Shown here: in pieces, positions 8,713-17,121 of the stretch | Numbering within the stretch: position 1 is the first letter of the stretch | Layout: every line of letters starts with the position of its first letter | Origin: Allobosea sp. CS1GBMeth4 | GTDB taxonomy: Bacteria > Pseudomonadota > Alphaproteobacteria > Rhizobiales > Beijerinckiaceae | NCBI RefSeq assembly: GCF_900185715.1 | Contig: NZ_FYAS01000018.1 | Span: forward strand, 1 to 64,000 | Direction of reading: 5' to 3' | DNA length: 64,000 nucleotides | Translations under genes and position numbers: made by a program | The notes under the pieces: generated by a model | The model's input: only the letters and a program-made list of their open reading frames with translations | Database searches by the model: none | What the model was told of the DNA's origin: nothing

Positions 8713-9717
8713 ATGTCGCGCATCCGCGCCGTCGCCGCAGTCCTTCTCGCCGCGCTTGCCCTGTCGCCGCCGGCGGCACAGGCGCAGTCGCGCATCAAGG
8801 CGCTGATCGAGCGGCTGCGCGGCGACAGCATGCCGGAGGGAATCGTCAAGACGAATGGCCGCATCGAAGCGACCCAGATCGACGTCTCCTCCAAATATGC
8901 CGGCCGGCTGGCGGAGGTCACGGTCAAGGAAGGCGACGAGGTCACGGCCGGCCAGGTGATCGCCCGCATCTCGTCGCCGGAATACGAAGCGCAATTGCGG
9001 GCCGCGCAGGCGCAGGTCCTGCGCGCCCGCCAGGCCCTGGCCGAGGCCGAGGCGCTGATCGCCCAGCGCAAGAGCGACCAGATCCTGGCCAGGACCGACA
9101 CCGAGCGCGGCAGGGAGCTGGTCGAGAAGGGCTATCTCAGCAAGCAGGTCTTCGACCAGCGCTCGGCCAAGGCCGATGCGGCCGACGCGGCCTTGCGGGC
9201 CGCCCAGGCGCAGCGCGATCAGGCGGAGTTCGCCATCCATGCCTCCGAGGCCGATGCCGAGCAGATCAAGGCGATCCTGGTCGATCTCGTGCTCGTCGCG
9301 CCGCGCAGCGGGCGTGTCCAGTACCAGCTCGCCAGGACGGGCGAGGTGGTCTCCGCCGGCACGCGCGTCGTCACGATCCTCGACCTGTCGGACGTCTACA
9401 TGACGATCTATCTGCCGGCCGCGCAGGCCGGCCAGCTGGCGCTGGGCGACGAGGCGCGCATCATCCTCGATCCCGTGCCGCAATACGTGATCCCGGCGAC
9501 GATCAGCTTCGTCGCGGCCGACGCCCAGTTCACGCCGAAATCCGTCGAGACCGCCGACGAGCGCGAGAAGCTGGTCTTCCGCGCCAAGCTCCAGCTCGAT
9601 CGCGACCTGCTCGCCCGATACCATCGGCAGGTGAAGACCGGCGTGCGCGGCCTCGGTTTCGTCCGCACCTCGCCCAGCGCCAGATGGCCCGACTCGCTGG
9701 CCGTGAAACTGCCATGA
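8713..9717 (+). CDS. HlyD/YhiI-type periplasmic adaptor protein
   Basis: The protein of 334 residues starts with an exported signal (MSRIRAVAAVLLAALALS...AQAQS), has a biotinyl-lipoyl-like half (RIEATQIDVSSKYAGRLAEV, EGDEVTAGQVIA), a long Ala/Gln/Arg-rich coiled-coil hairpin, then the second lipoyl half (APRSGRVQYQLARTGEVVSAG). This is a membrane-fusion protein that links an inner-membrane pump to the outer membrane. The ATG at 8713 is chosen because AGGAG lies six bases before it. Its stop overlaps the next gene (ATGA), which encodes an RbbA-type ABC protein, matching the enterobacterial yhiI-rbbA-yhhJ order. Confidence 0.9.
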   Translation: MSRIRAVAAVLLAALALSPPAAQAQSRIKALIERLRGDSMPEGIVKTNGRIEATQIDVSSKYAGRLAEVTVKEGDEVTAGQVIARISSPEYEAQLRAAQAQVLRARQALAEAEALIAQRKSDQILARTDTERGRELVEKGYLSKQVFDQRSAKADAADAALRAAQAQRDQAEFAIHASEADAEQIKAILVDLVLVAPRSGRVQYQLARTGEVVSAGTRVVTILDLSDVYMTIYLPAAQAGQLALGDEARIILDPVPQYVIPATISFVAADAQFTPKSVETADEREKLVFRAKLQLDRDLLARYHRQVKTGVRGLGFVRTSPSARWPDSLAVKLP

Positions 9718-12446
9718 CGCAGGCTGCGTCCGCTGCCCGCCTGGAGGGCGTGACGCACCGTTACGGCCGCGTGCTCGCGCTCGACGGGCTGACGCTCGAG
9801 ATCCCCGCGGGGCGCATGATCGGGGTGATCGGCCCGGATGGCGTCGGCAAGTCGACGCTGCTGGCGCTCGTAGCCGGGGTGCGCGCGATCCAGGCCGGCA
9901 CGGTCCGCGCGCTCGACGGCGACATGGGCGTCAAGGCGGAACGCGAGGTGCGGCGCGGGCGCATCGCCTACATGCCCCAGGGTCTGGGGCGGAATCTCTA
10001 TCCGACGCTCTCGGTCTTCGAGAATCTCGACTTCCATGCCAGGCTCTTCGGTCAGGGCGCCGCCGAGCGCAGGCTGCGCATCGACGAACTGCTCAGGGCG
10101 ACCGGGCTCGATCCCTTCGAGGGCCGGCCCGCGGCCAAGCTCTCGGGCGGCATGAAGCAGAAGCTCAGCCTCTGCTGCGCGCTCATCCACGATCCCGACC
10201 TGCTCGTCCTCGACGAGCCGACCACGGGCGTCGACCCGCTCTCGCGCGGCCAGTTCTGGGATCTGATCGACACGATCCGCGCCCGCCGGCCCGGCATGAG
10301 CGTGATCGTCGCGACCGCCTATATGGAGGAGGCGGACCGGTTCGACTGGCTCGTGGCGATGGACGCAGGCAAGGCGATCGCCACCGGCACGCCCGCCGAG
10401 CTGCGCGAGAAGGCCGGGCAGCCCACGCTGGAGGCCGCCTTCGTCGCGCTGCTTCCCGAGGCGGAGCGCGCGCAGCATCGCGAGGTCGTGCCGCGCCCGC
10501 GGACGGTGAGCGAGGATGCGGCCCCCGCGATCGAGGCCGAGGGGCTGACGCGGCGCTTCGGCGATTTCGTCGCCGTCGATCATGTCAGCTTCCGCATCGG
10601 GCGCGGCGAGATCTTCGGCTTCCTCGGGTCGAATGGCTGCGGCAAGTCGACCACGATGAAGATGCTGACCGGCCTGCTCCCGGCCAGTGAGGGCACGGCG
10701 AAGCTGTTCGGCGAGCCGCTCGCTGCCGACGACATGGAGACGCGTCGCAATGTCGGCTACATGTCGCAGGCCTTCTCGCTCTACAGCGAGCTCACGGTCC
10801 GCCAGAACCTCGTTCTGCATGCCGAGCTCTATCATCTGCCGCCAGCCGAGATTCCGGGCCGGATCGCCGAACTTCTGGTTCGCTTCGACCTGAAGGAGGT
10901 CGCCGACGAGCGGCCCGACGGCTTGCCGCTCGGCATCCGCCAGCGCCTGCAGCTGGCCGTCGCCGTCCTGCACAGGCCGGCCATGCTGATCCTCGACGAG
11001 CCGACCTCGGGCGTCGATCCGATCGCCCGGGACGGCTTCTGGCGCACGCTGATCGATCTCTCGCGCGACGACGGCGTCACCATTTTCCTGTCGACCCATT
11101 TCATGAACGAGGCGGAGCGCTGCGATCGCATCTCCTTCATGCATGCCGGCAAGGTGCTCGCCGTCGGCACGCCGCAGGATCTGGTGCGGGAACGCGGCGT
11201 CGAGACGCTCGAGCAGGCCTTCATCGCCTATCTCAGGGAGGCGGCCGGCCTCGACGGCACTCCGGGGGAGACGGCTGCGGCGCCCGCCCCAGCGGCCCGG
11301 CCGGCGCCGCCGGCCCGCCGCTTCGATCCGCGCCGGCTCTGGGCCTGCGCCCGTCGCGAGACCATGGAGCTGCTGCGCGATCCGATCCGGCTGAGCTTCG
11401 CCTTCCTGGGGCCGCTGATCCTGATGCTGGCCTTCGGCTTCGGCATCTCCTTCGACGTCGAGAAGCTGAAATTCGCCGTCTTCGACCAGGACAGGTCGAT
11501 GGAAAGCCGGCAACTCGTCGAGGCCTTCTCCAGCTCCCGCTATTTCGACGAGCAGGCGCCGATCCGCTCGGCGGCAGAGCTGGACCAGCGGCTCAGGAGC
11601 GGGGAACTCCAGCTCGCGCTCGAGATCCCGCCATCCTTCGGGCGCGATCTGCAGAGTGCGCGCGCACCCGAGCTCTCGGTCTGGCTCGACGGCGCCATGC
11701 CGTTCCGCGCCGAGACGACGCGCGGCTACGTCACCGGCCTCGCGACGCAATATGCGCAGGGCTTCGCCGCGGCCAGCGCCCCGTCGAGCCATGCCCCGAC
11801 GGCCGTGACCATCGAGACCCGGTTCCGCTACAACCAGGCGTTCAAGAGCGCCAACGCCATGGTGCCGAGCGTGATCATGCTGATGCTGATCGTCATTCCG
11901 GCGATCATGTCGGCGATCGGGGTCGTGCGCGAGAAGGAGACGGGTTCGATCGCCAATTTCCGTTCGACGCCGATCAGCCGCTTCGAGTTCCTGTTCGGCA
12001 AGCAGCTGCCCTACATCGCCGTGGCGATGGGCAGCTTCGCGACGCTGGTCCTGATCGCGCTGGTCGTCTTCGCGGTTCCGGTCAAGGGCTCGGCCTGGGT
12101 TCTGGCGCTGGCGACCCTGCTCTACGTCTCCGCGACGACCGGTTTCGGCCAGCTCGTTTCCAGCTTCACGCGCACGCAGGTGTCGGCCGTCTTCGCCACG
12201 GCGATCCTGTCGATCATCCCGGCGGTCAACTTCTCCGGCCTGATGGTGCCGGTCGCCTCGCTTTCGGGCGGGGGCCGGATCATCGGCATGAGTCTGCCGC
12301 CGGCCTGGTATCAGCCGGTCAGCGTCGGTGTCTTCACCAAGGGGCTGGGAGCGTCCGAGCTCTGGCCGAACCTGCTGGCGCTCGGCGGCTTCTTCCTGCT
12401 CTTCCTCGTGGTCGCGCAGCTGGCGCTGCGCAAGCAGGAAGCCTGA
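9714..12446 (+). CDS. rbbA: RbbA-type ABC transporter: two ATP-binding domains fused to ABC-2 permease
   Basis: The 910-residue product matches the size and layout of E. coli RbbA (911 residues). The first ATPase domain has Walker A GPDGVGKSTLL, signature LSGGMKQKLSL and Walker B LLVLDEPTTGVDP. The second has GSNGCGKSTTMKML and LILDEPTSGVDP but a degraded signature, LPLGIRQRLQLAVAVL instead of LSGGQ. An ABC-2 permease with about six membrane segments follows. E. coli RbbA was described as a ribosome-associated ATPase, but the context of adaptor and permease points to an efflux or export pump. It overlaps the adaptor gene and is followed after one base by the permease gene. Confidence 0.9.
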   Translation: MTQAASAARLEGVTHRYGRVLALDGLTLEIPAGRMIGVIGPDGVGKSTLLALVAGVRAIQAGTVRALDGDMGVKAEREVRRGRIAYMPQGLGRNLYPTLSVFENLDFHARLFGQGAAERRLRIDELLRATGLDPFEGRPAAKLSGGMKQKLSLCCALIHDPDLLVLDEPTTGVDPLSRGQFWDLIDTIRARRPGMSVIVATAYMEEADRFDWLVAMDAGKAIATGTPAELREKAGQPTLEAAFVALLPEAERAQHREVVPRPRTVSEDAAPAIEAEGLTRRFGDFVAVDHVSFRIGRGEIFGFLGSNGCGKSTTMKMLTGLLPASEGTAKLFGEPLAADDMETRRNVGYMSQAFSLYSELTVRQNLVLHAELYHLPPAEIPGRIAELLVRFDLKEVADERPDGLPLGIRQRLQLAVAVLHRPAMLILDEPTSGVDPIARDGFWRTLIDLSRDDGVTIFLSTHFMNEAERCDRISFMHAGKVLAVGTPQDLVRERGVETLEQAFIAYLREAAGLDGTPGETAAAPAPAARPAPPARRFDPRRLWACARRETMELLRDPIRLSFAFLGPLILMLAFGFGISFDVEKLKFAVFDQDRSMESRQLVEAFSSSRYFDEQAPIRSAAELDQRLRSGELQLALEIPPSFGRDLQSARAPELSVWLDGAMPFRAETTRGYVTGLATQYAQGFAAASAPSSHAPTAVTIETRFRYNQAFKSANAMVPSVIMLMLIVIPAIMSAIGVVREKETGSIANFRSTPISRFEFLFGKQLPYIAVAMGSFATLVLIALVVFAVPVKGSAWVLALATLLYVSATTGFGQLVSSFTRTQVSAVFATAILSIIPAVNFSGLMVPVASLSGGGRIIGMSLPPAWYQPVSVGVFTKGLGASELWPNLLALGGFFLLFLVVAQLALRKQEA

Positions 12447-12447
12447 C

Positions 12448-13581
12448 ATGGCCGCGCTCGTCGTCCGCCTTCAGAACATCCTGCGCCTCGTCGTCAAGGA
12501 GCTGCGCAGCATCCGCGCCGATCCGGTCATGCTGGTGCTCGTGGTCTACGCCTTCAGCATCGCGGTCTACACGGTGGCGACCGGCGTCAAGCTCGAGGCG
12601 CGCGACCTCACCATCGGCATCGTCGACGAGGACCAGTCGGAATTCTCTCGCACCCTGCTCGGCGCCTTCGGTCCGCCGCTCTTCAAGACCTCGAAGCGCA
12701 TCGCCGCGACCGAGATCGACGCCGAGATGAATGCCGGCCGCCTCGTCTTCGTGCTCGAGATCCCGCCGGGCTTCCAGGCGGACCTGCAGGCCGGGCGGCA
12801 GGCGTCGCTGCAGCTCAACATCGACGCCACCGCGATGACCCAGGCCGGCAACGGCTCGGTCTATGTCCAGCAGATCATAGCGCAGGAGCTCGCGAACCGT
12901 CGTGCCGGGCGCGAGACGTCGGCCTCGCTGCCGGTCAATCTGGTCGTGCGGGCGCGCTTCAATCCCAACCTCGACTCGGGCTGGTTCAGCTCGGTCATGC
13001 AGATCCTCAACAACGTCACGCTGCTGACGATCGTGCTGACCGGCGCGGCGCTGATCCGCGAGCGCGAGCAGGGCACGGTCGAGCATCTCCTCGTCATGCC
13101 GGTCACGCCGGTCGAGATCATGCTCGCCAAGATGGTGGCGAACACCCTCGTCATCCTGGTCGCCGCGGTCGCCTCGCTCGTCCTGGTCGTCGAATGGGCG
13201 CTGGGCGTTCCGATCGCCGGCTCGCTCCTGCTCTTCGTAACGGGGACGGCGGTCTATGCCTTCTGCGTCGCGGCGCTCGGCATCCTGCTCGGCACGCTGG
13301 CGACGACGATGGGGCAGTTCGGGCTGCTCGCCATTCCGGTCTTCGTCGTCACGCAGCTGCTGTCGGGGGCGACGACGCCGATGGAGAGCATGCCGCTCTG
13401 GCTGCAATGGACGATGAGGACCCTGAGCCCGACGCCGCATTTCGTCGCCTTCTCCCAGGGCGTGCTCTATCGCGGCGCCGGCCTCGACGTGGTCTGGCCC
13501 GAGATCGCCAAGGTCGTCGCGATCGGCGCGGCCTATTTCGCCTTCGCGCTCGCCCGCTTCCGGAAGGTGATCTTTACCTGA
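12448..13581 (+). CDS. ABC-2 type permease (YhhJ-like)
   Basis: This 377-residue inner-membrane protein has an N-terminal membrane helix (DPVMLVLVVYAFSIAVYTV), a large extracytoplasmic loop (about residues 50-175) and five or so C-terminal membrane segments with the ABC-2 motif EREQGTVEHLLVMPVTPVEIMLAK. It is the second permease half for the RbbA-type protein, whose gene ends one base earlier, and so completes an adaptor-ATPase-permease export system. The exported substrate is unknown. Confidence 0.9.
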   Translation: MAALVVRLQNILRLVVKELRSIRADPVMLVLVVYAFSIAVYTVATGVKLEARDLTIGIVDEDQSEFSRTLLGAFGPPLFKTSKRIAATEIDAEMNAGRLVFVLEIPPGFQADLQAGRQASLQLNIDATAMTQAGNGSVYVQQIIAQELANRRAGRETSASLPVNLVVRARFNPNLDSGWFSSVMQILNNVTLLTIVLTGAALIREREQGTVEHLLVMPVTPVEIMLAKMVANTLVILVAAVASLVLVVEWALGVPIAGSLLLFVTGTAVYAFCVAALGILLGTLATTMGQFGLLAIPVFVVTQLLSGATTPMESMPLWLQWTMRTLSPTPHFVAFSQGVLYRGAGLDVVWPEIAKVVAIGAAYFAFALARFRKVIFT

Positions 13582-13606
13582 CACGGCCCGCAACCGGCGG
13601 GCGGCA

Positions 13607-13620
13607 TTGACCTGGCGCAA
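13607..13620. promoter_or_regulatory. FixK/FNR-like box TTGA-N6-GCAA
   Basis: The 14 bases TTGACCTGGCGCAA fit the FixK-type pattern TTG(A/C)-N6-(T/G)CAA. The centre lies about 82 bases before the ATG of the PHA-synthase-like gene, so it could serve a promoter at about -40 with a 40-base leader. The match is on the weaker, asymmetrical side of the consensus. Confidence 0.35.
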
Positions 13621-13694
13621 GGCCGCCGCGGTTGTCTCGGCCGGAGCGGCTGTCTACCTTCCGGGAGCCGATCGACAATGCGGGTGCTTCGACC

Positions 13695-14816
13695 ATGGCC
13701 GCCAGCCGGACCGCGACAAGGACCTCCCGCCCGCCGGCGCCGAAATCCGACGAGCTCAGCCTGCCCTGGTTCTGGCCCGTCGACGCCGCCCTGCGCCTGA
13801 CCGAGCGCAACCTCGATTTCCTCTCCGAGGCGGTGAAGATCACCCGCCCGCCGCCGCCGGGCTGGGCGACGACCAATGTGGTGCGTCTCGACCTGCCGAC
13901 GATGCGCCTGCGCGAATTCGGCAGCGCGGCTGCGGGAGGCATTCCCGTCCTCGTCGACGCCCCCTATGCCGGGCACGGCGCCACCATCGCCGACTACGAC
14001 AAGGGCCAGAGCCTCGTCGAGACGCTGCTGGCGAACGGCCTCGACCACGTCCTCGTCACCGACTGGAAGCCGGCGACGCAGGAGATGCGCTATTTCAGCA
14101 TCGACACCTATCTGGCCGAGCTCAACGCCGCGATCGACGATCTCGGCGGCGTCGTGCACCTGGTCGGCCTCTGCCAGGGCGGCTGGCTCGGCGCGATGCT
14201 GGCCTGCCGCTTCCCGCACAAGGTCGGCTCGCTCGTCCTCGCCGGCTCGCCGATCGACACCGATGCGGGTGACGGGCCGATCAAGCGCCTCGCGCACACC
14301 CTGCCGCTGCGGAGCTACCGCGCCATGGTCCGGGCCGGTCGCGGGCTGATGCCGGGCCGCTTCATGCTGGCCGGATGGAAGAACATGCATCCGGCCGAGC
14401 ATTACCTCGACCGCTTCGTCCGGCTCTACCAGAACATTGCCGACAGGAACTATCTCGACCGCACCGAGACCTTCGCAGCCTGGTACGAGAATCCGCTGGA
14501 TCTGCCCGGCGTCTACTATCTCCAGGCCATCGAGCAGATCTTCAAGGAGAACCACCTCGCCAGAGGCGAGTTCGTCGGGCTCGGCCGGCGCCTGAGCCTG
14601 AAGGATATCGTCTGCCCGCTCTATCTCCTGGCGGGCGCGGAGGACGACATCACCACGCGCGAGCAGGTCTTCGCCGCGGCGGAGCTCGTCGGCACGCCGT
14701 CGAAGAAGATCGAGCGGAAGCTGGTGCCCGGCGGGCATATCGGCTTGTTCATGGGCCGCAAGACGCTCGCCGAAACCTGGCCCGCCATCGCCCGCTGGAT
14801 CGCGAAGCAGCGCTGA
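13695..14816 (+). CDS. Alpha/beta hydrolase, PHA synthase (PhaC)-like
   Basis: The protein of 373 residues has the fold of class III PHA synthases and related hydrolases: VLVTDWKPATQEM, the nucleophile elbow HLVGLCQGGW with Cys in place of the usual Ser, an Asp in LLAGAEDDIT and the His in VPGGHIGLF. Cys-Asp-His is the triad of PHA synthases. It is the first gene of a set with a phosphate acyltransferase and acetate kinase, as seen in other rhizobia, where such sets are linked to low-oxygen carbon and energy storage. I chose the ATG at 13695; a TTG at 13632 would add 21 residues of poor character. Whether it makes, breaks or senses polyester is open. Confidence 0.8.
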   Translation: MAASRTATRTSRPPAPKSDELSLPWFWPVDAALRLTERNLDFLSEAVKITRPPPPGWATTNVVRLDLPTMRLREFGSAAAGGIPVLVDAPYAGHGATIADYDKGQSLVETLLANGLDHVLVTDWKPATQEMRYFSIDTYLAELNAAIDDLGGVVHLVGLCQGGWLGAMLACRFPHKVGSLVLAGSPIDTDAGDGPIKRLAHTLPLRSYRAMVRAGRGLMPGRFMLAGWKNMHPAEHYLDRFVRLYQNIADRNYLDRTETFAAWYENPLDLPGVYYLQAIEQIFKENHLARGEFVGLGRRLSLKDIVCPLYLLAGAEDDITTREQVFAAAELVGTPSKKIERKLVPGGHIGLFMGRKTLAETWPAIARWIAKQR

Positions 14817-14868
14817 GCTCCGTCCGGCCCCTCCGAAACCCGCTTTGCCCTGGGAACCCTCGCGCGCC

Positions 14869-15816
14869 ATGACGACGCTGTCCGCCACCGAATATTTCCA
14901 GCTCGCGCTCGGCCGCTGCGCGAACCTTCCGGCGGTGCGGACGGGGGTGGTCCATCCCGTCAAGGCCAATGTGATCGAGGCGGTGGCCGACGCGGTCCGC
15001 GAGGGCCTGATCGAGCCGGTCCTGATCGGCCCGGCCGCCCGCATCCGCGCCGCCGCGCTGGAGGCCGGCATCGACATCTCGGCCTGGCCCGTCGTCGACG
15101 CCGAGCACAGCCACGAGGCAGCGGCCAAGGCTGTGTCGCTCGCCGCCTCCGGCGGGCTGGGGGCCCTGATGAAAGGCTCGCTGCACAGCGACGAGCTCCT
15201 CGGCGCGGTCGTGCACGCCGAATCCGGCCTGCGGACCGAGCGGCGCATCTCGCATGCCTTCGTGATGCATATCGAGAGCTATCCCAAGCCCTTCATCATC
15301 ACCGATGCTGCGGTCAACATCGCGCCCGATCTCGCCACCAAGGCCGATATCGTCCAGAACGCCGTCAATCTCTGGCATGTCGCGCTGAACGGCGCCGAAC
15401 AACTTCCCAAGGTCGCGGTCCTCGCCGCCGTCGAGACCGTCAACCCGCATATGGGCGCCACGCTCGATGCGGCCGCGCTGTCGAAGATGGCCGAGCGCGG
15501 CCAGATCACCAACGCCGTCGTCGACGGGCCGCTCGCCTTCGACAACGCGATCAGCGCCGAGGCGGCCAGGGAGAAGGGCATCGTCTCGGCCGTCGCCGGC
15601 CACGCCGACATCCTGCTCGTGCCCGGGATCGAGGCCGGCAACATGCTGGCCAAGCAGCTCACCTTCCTCGGCGGCGCCGACGCCGCCGGGATCGTGCTCG
15701 GCGCGCGGGTGCCGATCATCCTCACGAGCCGCGCCGACAATCTGCGCGCGCGTCTGTTGTCCTGCGCGTTGGCGGTTCTTCTGGCCGAGGCGCGCCGCAC
15801 GGGGCGGATCAAGTGA
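14869..15816 (+). CDS. Phosphate acetyl/butyryl transferase family protein
   Basis: The 315-residue product belongs to the PTA_PTB family: GVVHPVKANVIEAVADAVREG near the start, LMKGSLHSDELL, SHAFVMHIESYPKPFIITDAAVNI, and IEAGNMLAKQLTFLGGADAAGIVLGARVPIILTSRAD at the end, the last being the family signature. It converts acyl-CoA and phosphate to acyl phosphate and CoA. Its size is that of phosphotransbutyrylase or the catalytic domain of Pta alone. The GTG of the acetate kinase gene overlaps its stop, so acyl phosphate made here is the likely substrate of that kinase and yields ATP. Confidence 0.9.
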   Translation: MTTLSATEYFQLALGRCANLPAVRTGVVHPVKANVIEAVADAVREGLIEPVLIGPAARIRAAALEAGIDISAWPVVDAEHSHEAAAKAVSLAASGGLGALMKGSLHSDELLGAVVHAESGLRTERRISHAFVMHIESYPKPFIITDAAVNIAPDLATKADIVQNAVNLWHVALNGAEQLPKVAVLAAVETVNPHMGATLDAAALSKMAERGQITNAVVDGPLAFDNAISAEAAREKGIVSAVAGHADILLVPGIEAGNMLAKQLTFLGGADAAGIVLGARVPIILTSRADNLRARLLSCALAVLLAEARRTGRIK

Positions 15817-16940
15817 TCGACACCATCCTCGTTCTCAACGCCGGCTCCTCCAGCCTCAAATTCCAGGTCTTCCGCAGCGGCGACCTCGGCGTGCTGGCGC
15901 GCGGCAAGGCCGTGCGTCTCGGCGAGCCCGAGCCGTCGCTGGATGCGAGCCTGGCGGATGGCGCGCCGGAGCGCCTCGCGCTGCCGCAGGGCTGCGACCA
16001 CGACGCGGCGCTGTCCGCCGTCCTTGCCTTCGTCGACCGCCATGACGATGGCTGGCGGATGCAGGCCGTCGCCCATCGCATCGTCCATGGCGGCGAGGAC
16101 TATGCCGCTCCCGTCCTGGTGACGCCCGAGGTCTTCCGGGCGCTGGAGGCGCTGGCGCCGCTGGCGCCGCTGCATCAGCCGCACAACCTCGCCGCGGTCG
16201 CCGCCGCCCGGCGGCTGATGGAGGGCGTTCCCAACATCGCCTGCTTCGACACCGCCTTTCATGCCGGGCACGACCCGCTGACCCACAATTTCGCCCTCGA
16301 GCAGGGACTGCGCGACAAGGGCATCCGCCGCTACGGCTTTCACGGCCTGTCCTATCAATGGCTGGCGATGGTGCTGGCCGAGCGGCATCCCGAGCTTCAC
16401 GCCGGCCGCGTCGTCGCCGCGCATCTCGGCAATGGCGCCAGCCTGTGTGCCATCCAGGGCGGCCGCAGCATCGACACCACCATGGGGATGACGGCGCTGG
16501 ACGGATTGCCGATGGGCACACGCTGCGGCGCGCTCGATGCCGGCGCGATCCTCTACATGCTGCAGAGCCTGGGGATGAGCCCCGATGAGGTCTCGTCCGC
16601 GCTGTACGAGCGCTCGGGGCTGCTGGGGTTGTCCGGGCTGAGCAACGATGTCCAGACGCTGCTCGCGAGCGACGACGGGCGCGCGCGCTTCGCGCTCGAC
16701 TATTTCGTGCTGAAGGTGGCGCAGTTCGCCGCCGCCATGGCCGCGTCGATGGGCGGCGTCGACGGGCTCGTCTTCACCGGCGGCATCGGCGAGCATGCCG
16801 CGCCGATCCGGGGCGCGATCGTCGAACGCCTGCGCTTCCTGGGCGATCTGCCGGTGCTGGTCGTCAAGGCCGACGAGGAGCGGGTGATGGCTCTGCAGGC
16901 GAACGCGCTGCTGGGCCAGGTCGATACCGCGCAGGCGTGA
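15813..16940 (+). CDS. ackA: Acetate/propionate family kinase
   Basis: The 375-residue protein carries acetate kinase signatures: LVLNAGSSSLKFQVF at the N-terminus, AHRIVHGGEDY, CFDTAFHAG, RYGFHGLSYQ, HLGNGASLCAIQGGRSIDTTMGMTALDGLPMGTR and VFTGGIGEHAAPIR. It transfers phosphate between acetate (or propionate/butyrate) and ATP in the cytosol. It starts with GTG overlapping the stop of the acyltransferase gene. Together the pair can make ATP from acyl-CoA, useful when respiration is limited, in line with the FixK-like box ahead of this operon. It is slightly shorter than the classical enzyme of about 400 residues. Confidence 0.93.
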   Translation: MIDTILVLNAGSSSLKFQVFRSGDLGVLARGKAVRLGEPEPSLDASLADGAPERLALPQGCDHDAALSAVLAFVDRHDDGWRMQAVAHRIVHGGEDYAAPVLVTPEVFRALEALAPLAPLHQPHNLAAVAAARRLMEGVPNIACFDTAFHAGHDPLTHNFALEQGLRDKGIRRYGFHGLSYQWLAMVLAERHPELHAGRVVAAHLGNGASLCAIQGGRSIDTTMGMTALDGLPMGTRCGALDAGAILYMLQSLGMSPDEVSSALYERSGLLGLSGLSNDVQTLLASDDGRARFALDYFVLKVAQFAAAMAASMGGVDGLVFTGGIGEHAAPIRGAIVERLRFLGDLPVLVVKADEERVMALQANALLGQVDTAQA

Positions 16941-17001
16941 CTGTCCGCAGACCCCGTGCGCGCGTTCGCGGCTGCCCGTTCCGTTTCGGCAATCCCGGTC
17001 G

Positions 17002-17015
17002 TGCGCAATTGCGCA
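17002..17015. promoter_or_regulatory. Perfect 14-bp palindrome TGCGCAATTGCGCA
   Basis: A perfect inverted repeat in the 181-base gap between ackA and the following acyl-CoA operon, 107 bases before the operon's first ATG. It is followed at 17025 by TTGCGC, a possible -35 element. It may be an operator, but no family consensus was recognised. Confidence 0.3.
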
Positions 17016-17038
17016 TAGCGCAGCTTGCGCGGTTCCGC

Positions 17039-17054
17039 CTTACTCGTCAGTAAG
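17039..17054. promoter_or_regulatory. TetR-type operator palindrome ahead of the acyl-CoA/ABC operon
   Basis: CTTACT and AGTAAG form perfect 6-bp arms around CGTC, with its centre about 75 bases before the first ATG of the operon (17122). Palindromes of the TTACT-N4-AGTAA kind are typical of TetR-family fatty-acid regulators. The last gene of this operon encodes a TetR regulator, making this its likely operator. It lies 17 bases after the TTGCGC element, so a bound repressor would cover the promoter. Confidence 0.5.
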
Positions 17055-17121
17055 CTCGTGAATACCAAGTAGAGCGAGCGGATGCCGCGGCGCCCGAGAC
17101 CGCGGCTTCGAGGGGAACGCC

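Noticed and set aside
9408-12449. 1013-codon minus-strand open frame opposite the RbbA-type gene
   Set aside because: Same kind of antisense shadow; the opposite strand has Walker motifs and permease helices.
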